Below, one piece after another: positions 1 to 7,305 of a DNA stretch of 14,654 bases. Source of the DNA: Planctomycetaceae bacterium (GTDB taxonomy: Bacteria; Planctomycetota; Planctomycetia; Pirellulales; Pirellulaceae). The first letter of the stretch is position 1, and the number at the start of each line of letters is the position of its first letter. Location of the stretch: the NCBI GenBank assembly GCA_007695205.1, contig REEF01000414.1, positions 1-14,654 on the forward strand. The letters run 5' to 3'. The translations under genes were made by a program, and so were the position numbers. The notes below the pieces were generated by a model. That model was given only the letters and a program-made list of their open reading frames with translations, was not told the DNA's origin and searched no databases.

Positions 1-48
1 GGGGGGGGGTCGGGTTTTGCGCCCACCTACCACCCACCTGGTTCGTTG

Positions 49-79
49 TTGCCCGAAAACGACTCCCGACCCCTTCCGC
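49..79 (-). repeat. Dispersed repeat copy A, core GTCGGGAGTCGTTTTCGG
   Basis: On the minus strand this 31-nt stretch is identical, base for base, to 3762-3792 on the plus strand. It starts GCGGAAGGGG and ends TTTTCGGGCAA. It lies just downstream of the stop codon of the cupredoxin-like gene. A 14-bp perfect palindrome (TCCGCC/GGCGGA type, 75-88) sits at the junction with the gene end. The identity is seen directly. That it belongs to a genome-wide mobile repeat family is inference. Confidence 0.8.
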
Positions 80-88
80 CGCGGCGGA

Positions 89-877
89 TTACTCGGCGAA
101 CAAACGGGGAGACAGTAGCAGGTCGCCCAGGTTCTTCTCGCCCGACGGGACGTCGAATGTGGCTCGGCCCCGGCCCCAACTGGTCACTTGGCCGTCCACC
201 GTGACTTCGTTCAAGTACCCGGCCTGTTCGTGCCAGAATTGAAATGTCCACTCGCCGGCCGGAAGGTTCTCGATCTTGAATTCGCCGTTCTCGTCCGACA
301 CCGCCATGTAGGGCAGCTCCTTGATCAGCAGCCATCCCGATTCCCAGGGATGAATGCCGCAGCTAACTCGCGCCGGCAGACGCTCTTCGGCCGTAAACCG
401 GTGCTGAACTTCGGAGCGGGAGGGCAACGTGATATTGATGGGCGGATTGAACAGCGTATCGATCTTGATGTTGTCCCCGATCGGATCGCTGTTGCGAAGG
501 ATCAACGTTTGCGTCGTCCGCAGCAAAGATACGTGCGGTTCGAACCGGCAGTGGACGGTATCCAAGACGATCTCCGCTTTGGCGGTCTCCGCGTACGATT
601 CGTGGATGGTCGGCGGCGAGTCGCCACGTCCCAAGAAGATCCAGACGACCACATTGGCCACGCCCTGGTTGTCCGGATGCACGATCAAGTGTTCTTCCAG
701 CAGTTCCTTTTTTCCGCAGAATTCGACATCGGCCGTGACGATCAGCGGCTTTCGTGTCGGCGGTTCACCATCGTAGACGAAACGCCCCTTCAGATCTCCC
801 CATGGCTGTGCTTCGGCAACCGCTGCCCACAAAACAATCATCCCGCACAAAAAATGGGCCAACATGGTGTTACGCAT
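89..877 (-). CDS. Secreted cupredoxin-like / carboxypeptidase-regulatory-like protein
   Basis: This is a 262-residue exported protein. Residues 1-23 form a signal peptide (MRNTM start, hydrophobic LCGMIVLWAAV, cleavage after AEA). The mature part begins with a short beta-rich segment (WGDLKGRFVYDG) and has a middle region typical of planctomycete 'carboxypeptidase regulatory-like' or 'methylamine-utilisation-like' proteins. Possible metal or disulphide residues are C54, C110, H115, C173 and H176 (HCRFEPH and SCGIHPW). The C-H spacing resembles a plastocyanin-like copper site, but a copper role is inferred. The C-terminal part (DENGEFKIENLPAGEWTFQFWHE) looks like a CarboxypepD_reg-type beta-sandwich. 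The frame stays open upstream to 1021, but AGGAG sits 7 nt before the ATG at 877, where the signal peptide begins, so I use that start. The ceramidase-like gene lies upstream on the same strand, separated by a terminator. The substrate or redox partner is unknown. Confidence 0.85.
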   Translation of the reverse strand: MRNTMLAHFLCGMIVLWAAVAEAQPWGDLKGRFVYDGEPPTRKPLIVTADVEFCGKKELLEEHLIVHPDNQGVANVVVWIFLGRGDSPPTIHESYAETAKAEIVLDTVHCRFEPHVSLLRTTQTLILRNSDPIGDNIKIDTLFNPPINITLPSRSEVQHRFTAEERLPARVSCGIHPWESGWLLIKELPYMAVSDENGEFKIENLPAGEWTFQFWHEQAGYLNEVTVDGQVTSWGRGRATFDVPSGEKNLGDLLLSPRLFAE

Positions 878-884
878 CGCTTCG

Positions 885-889
885 CTCCT
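885..889 (-). promoter_or_regulatory. Ribosome binding site fixing the cupredoxin-like gene start
   Basis: On the minus strand AGGAG lies 7 nt before the ATG at 877. This decides against the upstream in-frame start at 1021, which would add 48 residues with no signal-peptide character. Confidence 0.7.
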
Positions 890-999
890 GTTCTTGTCGT
901 GACTGGTCGCCTTGGCTCGTTGGCCGACGATCCAACGCGATCCAAGGGGGAAAGGACGGCCCGGAAGGGTCGTCTTGCCAATTATCCCGATCGTTGCAT

Positions 1000-1031
1000 A
1001 AAAAGTAGGACGGATTGCCAATCCGTCCTAC
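1000..1031 (-). terminator. Intrinsic terminator made from a 27-bp palindrome
   Basis: Positions 1005-1031 are a perfect inverted repeat with 13-bp arms (plus-strand left arm GTAGGACGGATTG) around a single central base. Read on the minus strand it is followed directly by TTTTT (1004-1000). It starts about 25 nt after the stop codon of the ceramidase-like gene. This fits a Rho-independent terminator for that gene. The innermost bases must form the loop, so the real stem is about 11 bp. The GTAGG...CCTAC outline also suggests a dispersed palindromic repeat used as a terminator. Confidence 0.7.
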
Positions 1032-1056
1032 GAGGAAACCATATGTAACGTTCGGG

Positions 1057-3624
1057 TTATCTCTGCGGCGTTGAGGTCAATTCGGCAGCCGCCGTCCGGT
1101 TGGGCGAATTCCATTTCAGGCGGGCGACGTGCAGCATGTTATCGCTGCCATGTTGTTCGACGCCCCGCGGTTGCATCCACTCGGCCACGGTCACCCACGA
1201 TTCGTCGGGACTGATGTCGACCACGCCGAAGTTGCCCAATCGGGCACCTCGTTCGGGGACGATCGCCTGTTCGGTGGCTTCGATGATCTGCAGCGACTGC
1301 GGATCGACTTGTGCCAAGAACAGCGGGGCTCGGTGGCGGAACACGTGATCGTTGTCCGCCCCGCGACGGGTATAGGCCAGGTACAGTGCATCGCTGTGCG
1401 TGACCCAATGCTGCTGGGTATTGTAGCTGCCCAACGATCGGCCGTCATCGAACGTCCAGGGTCGCGGTTCCTCGAAATGCAGACCATCCTCGCTACGTGC
1501 CACGTAGGCGTCTTCATCGTTGCGCATCGTCAGGTAATAGGCGCCGCCGAAGAACGTCAGGCTGGGCTCGTACAACCCGCGGCCCACATCGATCGTCAAC
1601 TCCGAACCGTGCCCAAGGTACTCGAGCGTCTGACCGTCGAAGCGGCAACGCAGCACGGTCGAGTGGAATCGGCGCGCTTCCTTCTCCTTGAAATAGATGG
1701 GCAGCAGCACGGTTCCGTCCGGTTGATCGAAACGCTGGACCGACCCGGCACCGGCGTTGGCGAAGCGCGCTTCGTCGGGCAGTTCCAGCTTTTTCCAAGG
1801 CTGCCATTGGAACGTTTCGGGGTCATACACGGTATACGCGGTGGCTCGAGGCCGAACGGCCATGACCCGATTGTTTTGGTATTTGACCGTGTGACCGATG
1901 CCCAGCATGGTGCCGCTTGCCGCGTGCCATTTGGGCGTGAAATCGCTGACGACTCGTTCTCGATCCCCGTCGATCGTTTCGCGCCGCATGGCGGGCTCTT
2001 CAAACGGGCCTTCCCACGTCAGGCCCAGGTCGCGAGTGCGGTAGGTGTGCAAGCCGTGGAAGACATCCGATCCGGCCAGTTCCAGTGGTTGGGCGGTCAT
2101 CAGGACCGTTGGCCGCCCGATAGGATTCTCGCCCGAATCGGCCGGCATCACGCCGGCTCGAGCATGGACCCAGCATCTCTGGCCATCGAAGCCGCGATCG
2201 ACGTAGAATCGTTCCAGCCGGTAACCGAATCGGCTGACGTGTTCCTCGCTGGGCAAAAGGTCTTCGAACTCCAGCAATTGGGCGATCGCTGGCAGCAGGA
2301 CCTGCTGGACGTGCGGCGCGACGCGCGACGCGCGTGGGCTGGCCTCGTACCCACCTTGGAAGTAGGCGATTTCGGGGGCGATATAGCCGGGCGCGTAATC
2401 GCCGTAGGCGGCCAACGCGACGAAATCGTTCGGGTACATCGCTGCGGCGGCCAATTGGAATTCGATATTCAGTTCCCCCGGCATGTGCAGGATGCGAGCC
2501 GGGCCAAGACGTAGCGAAGTCAGCGCGATCTGGTGACCGTCCAAGCAGCGGTTGAGCCAGGCCAGGGTACGCGCCGCGCGTTGGCGTTGGTCGAGGGGTT
2601 GGTCCGGGTCCGCCAGCAGTTGACGCAACGGGTCGGCATCCAGGTGTTCGGCCGGCGGCAGCGTCACCGGCACGACTCGCCACTGGACCTGGTCGCTGGT
2701 GACCGGCGTCCGTTCGGTGGCCTCCCAGGCAGCCCGCATCCCGTCGGCCAGACGGTCGGCCAGGATCTGGCGGTACGGCGTCGAACCGTCATTCCATTTC
2801 CCGGCTGCTACGTTCCCTGCGGCACCGGTAAAATACAGATGCATGGCCCCCGTGGCCTGATCCCGCGCGGCTCGGGCGATCCCAGGAAAATCCGGATTGG
2901 CGCCGCCCGTCCGGTAGTAGCTCATCGGATGCGACGCGAAATAGCTGAGCACCGCGAGGGGCTGCTGCTCTTGCCACAGGCTGATCAGTCGGACTTCCGG
3001 GTCCACTCGGCCGACCGGTGCCTCGCGAGCCTCCTCGTTGCGCGACGCGCTGAAACGCGTCAATCGCACTTTCCCGCTACGATCCAACAGACGCCGATTC
3101 GAGGCCACACGATCGACCACCGCGCTGCCTGTGCCGACATGGGTGACCGGTCGAGCCTGCTGGATCGCGACGCGGGCGGCCTCTGCGGCTCGCTGAATCG
3201 TGTCTTGAACGAATTGGCGATCGAACATCTGGCCGCCCAGTCCGTGTTCGGCCAGTAAGTCATCTGCGCTGAAATCGGCAAACGGAGCGTCATGCTGGTG
3301 GACGGTGTGTACGGTGACTCGATCGGGCTGGGTACCCGTAGCATCGGCCAAAGCGATTCGCCATGCATCATGGGCTTGGTTGCCGATCCCGATCCAATCC
3401 ACCACACACAAGACGATCGGGTCTCCGGCGCCCAGCAGCACCAAGCCGCGCGCGGTCAACGGCTGGACGATCTCCTCGGTCGGGTCATAAGCCAGCGGGG
3501 AACCGATGGGCGGCGAGGCATCCACATCGAAGGTCGCCACACGCAGATCGGCCGACTGAGCCTGCACGGCCGTTGCCAGCACCAAGACGATCAGCCATAC
3601 CATCCCTTGCTCGAATCGTTTCAT
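1057..3624 (-). CDS. Secreted ceramidase-like protein fused to a sialidase-like domain
   Basis: This is an 855-residue exported protein. Residues 1-23 are a signal peptide (hydrophobic MVWLIVLVLATAVQA). Residues about 25-450 match the neutral/alkaline non-lysosomal ceramidase N-terminal domain in pattern: VHTVHQHDAPF (H106, H109, H111), SHPMSYYRTGGANPDFPG (H232), FTGAAGNVAAGKWNDG (264-280), PGELNIEFQ (E384), and a Tyr/Gly-rich GYIAPEIAYFQGGYE (413-427). In characterised ceramidases such His and Glu residues bind zinc, so hydrolysis of an amide or ester bond is plausible. Residues about 470-840 are a separate beta-rich region resembling sialidase/BNR-type propellers (YRTRDLGLTWEGP, YVARSEDGLHFEEP, GLYEPSL). 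The start has AGGA about 9 nt upstream. The usual bacterial ceramidase C-terminal domain appears to be replaced. Substrate unknown; planctomycetes carry many ceramidase-like paralogues that need not act on ceramide. Confidence 0.87.
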   Translation of the reverse strand: MKRFEQGMVWLIVLVLATAVQAQSADLRVATFDVDASPPIGSPLAYDPTEEIVQPLTARGLVLLGAGDPIVLCVVDWIGIGNQAHDAWRIALADATGTQPDRVTVHTVHQHDAPFADFSADDLLAEHGLGGQMFDRQFVQDTIQRAAEAARVAIQQARPVTHVGTGSAVVDRVASNRRLLDRSGKVRLTRFSASRNEEAREAPVGRVDPEVRLISLWQEQQPLAVLSYFASHPMSYYRTGGANPDFPGIARAARDQATGAMHLYFTGAAGNVAAGKWNDGSTPYRQILADRLADGMRAAWEATERTPVTSDQVQWRVVPVTLPPAEHLDADPLRQLLADPDQPLDQRQRAARTLAWLNRCLDGHQIALTSLRLGPARILHMPGELNIEFQLAAAAMYPNDFVALAAYGDYAPGYIAPEIAYFQGGYEASPRASRVAPHVQQVLLPAIAQLLEFEDLLPSEEHVSRFGYRLERFYVDRGFDGQRCWVHARAGVMPADSGENPIGRPTVLMTAQPLELAGSDVFHGLHTYRTRDLGLTWEGPFEEPAMRRETIDGDRERVVSDFTPKWHAASGTMLGIGHTVKYQNNRVMAVRPRATAYTVYDPETFQWQPWKKLELPDEARFANAGAGSVQRFDQPDGTVLLPIYFKEKEARRFHSTVLRCRFDGQTLEYLGHGSELTIDVGRGLYEPSLTFFGGAYYLTMRNDEDAYVARSEDGLHFEEPRPWTFDDGRSLGSYNTQQHWVTHSDALYLAYTRRGADNDHVFRHRAPLFLAQVDPQSLQIIEATEQAIVPERGARLGNFGVVDISPDESWVTVAEWMQPRGVEQHGSDNMLHVARLKWNSPNRTAAAELTSTPQR

Positions 3625-3888
3625 CGGTTTCTTCCTGTACTGCTAATGTCCAAAATCGTTGAATCTTTCACCAAGTTAGCGACTAACGGGAGCGGGCCAA
3701 TGCCAACCGAGCGGTAGCTCGAACTTGGCTAGGACCGGAAAATGAATCAGTGTCGCATTTCGCGGAAGGGGTCGGGAGTCGTTTTCGGGCAAGCCGCTTG
3801 CCATATGGTTCATTCTCGGCCGAAAACGACTCCCGACCCCGCCCGCGTACCATCACACCAAATCCGACTCCTATTGTTTTGCCGGTCC
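3625..3888. other. Intergenic region with structured repeats, no gene
   Basis: This 264-bp gap between two minus-strand genes has no credible coding frame. It holds two small hairpins (GTTAG/CTAAC at 3675-3687, with a CGA loop; CGAGC/GCTCG at 3708-3721, with a GGTA loop) and the inverted repeat pair at 3761-3847. Confidence 0.6.
3761..3847. repeat. Inverted-repeat element with 21-bp perfect arms
   Basis: The left arm 3768-3788 (GGGGTCGGGAGTCGTTTTCGG split over both halves) is exactly complementary to 3820-3840, separated by 31 bp. Outside these arms, after a 2-nt mismatch, CGCGG (3761-3765) pairs with CCGCG (3843-3847). The spacer contains a nested GCAAGC/GCTTGC stem (3789-3801). The left arm and its flank are the same 31-nt sequence found on the minus strand at 49-79. 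No transposase is present, so it resembles a MITE or paired REP-like unit. It sits about 40 bp after the hydrolase stop, and an RNA copy could form a long hairpin. Confidence 0.85.
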
Positions 3889-6099
3889 TTAGCGGCCCAG
3901 CCGCCCTGTACCGGGCAGGAAATCCTGCATGTCTTCTACGGCGTCCGCGCGTTGGATGACCAAACGGTCGTCCGCATCGGCCTGTTGGTACGCTTGGCGT
4001 ACGATGTGCCATTGAGTTTGGACCAGATCGTCGGCAGCCGACTGAAGTTGCTGGTCCTGAAGATCGATCACGGTCAGCGGCCGAGGCGCCAGCGACGCGG
4101 CCAGGTCGGGCAGATCGTACGCGGTCAAGGCACTGGCGACCACGTCGCCGCCGGTCACCTTGTAAAAGCGATTCATGACGACTTCCTGGAACGAGACCAG
4201 CGGGCGGACCAGGAGCAGACGGCGTAACGAGTCATCGAACGCGGCGGCGTGCAACGCGGCAATGCATGTCGCGCCGTGAGCCACCACGGCCAACTGGCTG
4301 GTATCGACGTCCGGGCGTTGGTCCAGCAGCGCGGCGCAACGCAGGATATCGGCGGCTCGGATCGCCACCACGCTGCGTCCGATCTGGACGCCCAAGAAAG
4401 CTACCGCGTCGCTGACTTGTCCCAGTTCGCCGGTACCGGACAGGTCGGGAGCAAGCACCGCGTAGCCCTGTTGGACCCATTTTTCCATCTGACCACCGGG
4501 GGCCGCTTCCGCTGCTTTGCCGTCGGGGTGGAGGAAGATCAGGCCGGGATGCTGTTCGCCCTGGTCGGGCACCATCAGCAGCAGCGGCAGGATCAGGTCG
4601 CCCTCGCCGCCGATCACGTATTTTTCGACTGAGTACCCCGGTCGTTGATAACGTCCACGAAAGATGGGCTGCGGATCCGACGCGGGCGGCAGGTACCCCG
4701 CGATCTCTTTGGCGGCCGCAATGGCCTGTTGAAGATGACCGGCCAGATCGCTCTGCCGAGCCTCTTCGAGCCGCGCGACTCGTTGGATCGCCTCTTGGCG
4801 GTTCAGTGAAAACACCGTCTCGCCGCCCAGCGACGTGCTGAGCTGGCCGGTCGGTGTGATCGTCAGTTCCTGCTCGCTAAGGATTTCTTTCTCGACGTGT
4901 TCCGGGTCGCCTGGCAATTGCAGATGTTCTTGGAAAAAAGCGTAGGTCGCCGAGTTATTTTTTGGCGTAAACCCGTGTCGATAATCGTCTTCGGCCAGCG
5001 ACAAGTGAGATTCGGCTCCCAAGGCAGCGAACGCGCGACTGGCTTCCCGAACCACCTCGCGAGTCCCTTGGATACTGAAAAAGTCGCGGGTCGTCGCCAC
5101 GACCAACGTTGGTTTCGGCGCTCGTGCGATCAGCAGATCTCCATGATCGATGCCGCTGGCCACGCCGCGCAGGAAGTTCTGTTCGGCATCCTGCGGGCCG
5201 ATCGAAGCGAACAACCAGGCCAAGCCGGTGATGTAGCAGGCCGGCGAGGCCGCTGCGACGCGGTCGTCCATCGCCGCGATGTAGCTGGTTTGCGTCCCGC
5301 CGCCCGACAGACCCGTCACGCCGATGCGATCCGGATCGACTTCCTCGCGAGATACCAGATAATCGATGGCGCGAATACCGTCCCAAGTGAAGTAACGCGC
5401 CGCGCTGCTGCCGGTCAGGAACGCCTGGATGCCCAGGTACGAATGCTCGGCAGTCGCCCCGCCGATCACCGATCGCCCCAGGTCGGGATCGAAGTACTGC
5501 AATCGTTCGCCCTGCCCGATCGGATCCATCGCGAACACAAGGAAGCCTTTGTCCACCATATTCAGCAGGAACTGCTGATAACCCGCGCCGCGAAAGGCGA
5601 TTCCCGTGTGACCGATCACGTTCAAAATCGCCGGTGCCGGTTGCTGCCGCTGGTCGGGCACGAACAGGCATCCGGTGACATAAAAGTCCGGCAACGATTC
5701 GAACACGATCCGCTCGACACGATAACCATCCTTCTGCAGCACCCCTTTGACTTGGGCGTTCAGCGGCGTCCGTTCCGGAAAAGGCCCGACAATGCGGTCC
5801 AACGTCTCGCGAATCTGCTGCTGACGTTCTCGCCACTGGTCGGCCGATTCCAGTTGCTGCAACGTTTCGCTTCGCCGATCCAAATGCTGGAAAGCCAGGG
5901 AATTCAGATGCCGCTGCAACCGTTGCGGCGCATCGGACCACTCGATCCACCGCGAAAGGACGTTCAGATCCTCAGCCTGTCCCAGTACCGTCGTTGGGGC
6001 TCCGAACCCCAACAGCAGCAGCATTGCCAAGCTGGCCCATCGGTACACCCGGCGGGCACTCATCCCGCCACTCGACTCCAACACCGCATTGCGGATCAT
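3889..6099 (-). CDS. Secreted two-lobed alpha/beta hydrolase (acetyl-xylan-esterase-like)
   Basis: This is a 736-residue exported protein. A basic N-terminus and hydrophobic WASLAMLLLLGFGAP (residues 21-35) form a signal peptide, with cleavage near residue 40. Residues about 100-395 are a complete alpha/beta hydrolase lobe of the acetyl xylan esterase/prolyl-oligopeptidase type. The nucleophile elbow is GLSGG with Ser265; the likely acid is Asp339 (TTRDFF) and the base His375 (YRHGF). The lobe is therefore predicted to be an active esterase or acyl hydrolase. Residues about 495-715 form a second hydrolase-like lobe (GLIFLHPDG, LAPDLSGTGELG), but its elbow reads VVAHGA, with Gly609 where the Ser should be, so it looks inactive. 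The ATG at 6099 has GGAGG about 8 nt upstream, which favours it over the internal ATG at 6063. Planctomycete homologues of this double form are common. Substrate not determined; acetylated polysaccharide is a guess. Confidence 0.88.
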   Translation of the reverse strand: MIRNAVLESSGGMSARRVYRWASLAMLLLLGFGAPTTVLGQAEDLNVLSRWIEWSDAPQRLQRHLNSLAFQHLDRRSETLQQLESADQWRERQQQIRETLDRIVGPFPERTPLNAQVKGVLQKDGYRVERIVFESLPDFYVTGCLFVPDQRQQPAPAILNVIGHTGIAFRGAGYQQFLLNMVDKGFLVFAMDPIGQGERLQYFDPDLGRSVIGGATAEHSYLGIQAFLTGSSAARYFTWDGIRAIDYLVSREEVDPDRIGVTGLSGGGTQTSYIAAMDDRVAAASPACYITGLAWLFASIGPQDAEQNFLRGVASGIDHGDLLIARAPKPTLVVATTRDFFSIQGTREVVREASRAFAALGAESHLSLAEDDYRHGFTPKNNSATYAFFQEHLQLPGDPEHVEKEILSEQELTITPTGQLSTSLGGETVFSLNRQEAIQRVARLEEARQSDLAGHLQQAIAAAKEIAGYLPPASDPQPIFRGRYQRPGYSVEKYVIGGEGDLILPLLLMVPDQGEQHPGLIFLHPDGKAAEAAPGGQMEKWVQQGYAVLAPDLSGTGELGQVSDAVAFLGVQIGRSVVAIRAADILRCAALLDQRPDVDTSQLAVVAHGATCIAALHAAAFDDSLRRLLLVRPLVSFQEVVMNRFYKVTGGDVVASALTAYDLPDLAASLAPRPLTVIDLQDQQLQSAADDLVQTQWHIVRQAYQQADADDRLVIQRADAVEDMQDFLPGTGRLGR

Positions 6100-6403
6100 A
6101 ACATCCCTCCTGCATCCTCTAAGGCGTGAATTTCTTTAACCGAACCATCCTACGTTGCATGCGTCCAGCGTCCTTTGCCCGCTGCATCGTACCTTCGGAC
6201 CTTCGGAACGCGAAGACCGCATGGGTTGCATTCGGGCCGGTCTGCATTATTCTAACAGAGAGTTCCGCTTCGTTCCAAGCTAAGCACCGTTCGAGAAATC
6301 ACTGTCCGATGTCCCCTCGCCCCTTCGGGGAGAGGGCAGGGTGAGGGGGCCGAAAGTGCGTCAGTTATTTCTCGCACGGTGCTAAGGGGATAAGGATACA
6401 GCA
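6100..6403. other. Divergent intergenic region (304 bp), no gene
   Basis: This gap separates the start codons of the hydrolase (minus) and the DUF1080 gene (plus), so promoters for both should lie here. A weak plus-strand candidate is TTGCAT (6226-6231), 16 nt, then TATTCT (6248-6253); the match to consensus is poor. A direct repeat ACCTTCGG occurs twice in tandem at 6191-6206. The right third is the inverted-repeat element at 6280-6386. No coding frame is credible. Confidence 0.5.
6280..6386. repeat. Composite inverted-repeat element upstream of the DUF1080 gene
   Basis: The arms 6280-6304 and 6362-6386 are inverted copies matching at 22 of 25 positions (core AGCACCGT, CGAGAAAT). The 57-bp spacer contains a second hairpin: CCCTC and CCCC (6314-6323) pair with GGGG and GAGGG (6327-6336) around a TTC loop with one G-A mismatch. 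The element ends 17 nt before the ATG at 6404 and abuts the ribosome binding site. There is no coding content. The shape suggests a MITE or palindromic intergenic repeat; an effect on DUF1080 mRNA is inference. Confidence 0.8.
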
Positions 6404-7120
6404 ATGACCACGCAACGCCTTGATCGTGTCGTATTCGGTTTGGCTCTGGCCTGCCTGTTTTTGGTCCTGTCGGTCAGGACGGCCGTATGGGCCGACGAAG
6501 CCGACGAAGGTTTCGTCTCGATGTTCAACGGTCAGGATCTGACCGGTTGGGAGGGGATGCCCGGCTGGTGGACGGTCGAGCGCGGTGCGATCGTCGCCGA
6601 GAGTACGCCGGACAAGCCGAGCGATCTGACGCACTACCTGTACTGGAAAGGCGGTCAGCCGGCGGATTTCGAACTGCGTTGTCTTTATCGCATCTCCGGC
6701 AAAGGCGGCAACTCGGGGATCCAGTTCCGCAGCGAGCCGCGACCGAATTGGGATACCTGGGGCTATCAGGCGGACCTGGACACCAACCACGACTACACCG
6801 GTTTCCTGTACCAGCACGGACGCGGTCTGGTCGCGGGTCGAGGCCAGCAGGTGGTGATCGATCGCGAGGGGAATAAGACGGTCACCACGTTCGCCGATGC
6901 GGACGAGTTGTTGAAGGCGGTCCACGACGACGACTGGAACGAGTATCGCATTTTGGCTCAAGGCAAGCACATCACGCTGTGGATCAATGGCCAGAAGATG
7001 TGCCAGGTGGAAGACCACGAGCCTAAATACGCATTGCCCAAGGGCATCATCGCCCTGCAGATGCACCGAGGCCCCCCGATGCGCATCGAATTCAAAGACC
7101 TGAGAATCCGCCAGTTCTGA
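6404..7120 (+). CDS. Secreted DUF1080 protein (3-keto-disaccharide hydrolase family)
   Basis: This is a 238-residue exported protein. Residues 1-30 are a signal peptide (RLDRVVFGLALACLFLVLSV, cleavage at VWA/DE). The rest is one DUF1080 domain, a concanavalin-like jelly roll: FVSMFNGQDLTGWEG at the start, GWWTVERGAIV, FELRCLYRISGKGGNSGIQFRS in the centre (GNSGIQFR is a hallmark), WGYQADLD, WNEYRILAQGKHITLWINGQ, and IALQMHRGPPMRIEFKDLRIR at the end. The full length is typical of a single-domain member. The Pfam family is named after enzymes cleaving 3-keto-glycosides, but most planctomycete paralogues are untested. AAGGA lies about 9 nt before the ATG. The gene is alone on the plus strand; its leader contains the 6280-6386 repeat. 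It converges on ppdK. Confidence 0.92.
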   Translation: MTTQRLDRVVFGLALACLFLVLSVRTAVWADEADEGFVSMFNGQDLTGWEGMPGWWTVERGAIVAESTPDKPSDLTHYLYWKGGQPADFELRCLYRISGKGGNSGIQFRSEPRPNWDTWGYQADLDTNHDYTGFLYQHGRGLVAGRGQQVVIDREGNKTVTTFADADELLKAVHDDDWNEYRILAQGKHITLWINGQKMCQVEDHEPKYALPKGIIALQMHRGPPMRIEFKDLRIRQF

Positions 7121-7223
7121 CGCGGCATCTGGCAACACGAGCCGAATCTGCATCCTGGCCAGGAGGTCGGAGCTGGAATGTTGGGGTGGTGCGACGAACC
7201 CCCGAACCTTGAACCCCGAACAA

Positions 7224-7251
7224 AGCACCAAGCACCAAGCACCAAGCACCA
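7224..7251. repeat. Tandem repeat, four copies of AGCACCA
   Basis: Four exact head-to-tail copies of a 7-bp unit lie in the gap between the convergent DUF1080 and ppdK genes. Related unphased CCGAAC/ACGAA motifs surround it. A simple slippage repeat; no function is evident. Confidence 0.9.
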
Positions 7252-7305
7252 CGAACGAAGAACCACGAACGCTTGGTTGGCGCGGACCTGCCTGCATCAC
7301 CGAAC

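Noticed and set aside
1129..2514. 461-codon plus-strand open frame
   Set aside because: Antisense to the ceramidase-like gene, with no start signal and no domain.
3761..3847. CRISPR-like array
   Set aside because: There are only two copies, in inverted rather than direct orientation, with no spacers of regular length and no cas genes.
3683..4012. Short minus-strand frame spanning the inverted repeat
   Set aside because: It reads through the repeat arms (giving RGRESFSAENE-like peptides) and into the hydrolase gene in the wrong frame; a typical spurious repeat-derived frame.
4897..6129. 410-codon plus-strand open frame
   Set aside because: Antisense to the two-lobed hydrolase, whose triad motifs and signal peptide show the true frame.
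7153..7164. 12-bp palindrome TCCTGG/CCAGGA after the DUF1080 stop
   Set aside because: It is too short, has no loop and no T-run, so it is not supportable as a terminator.
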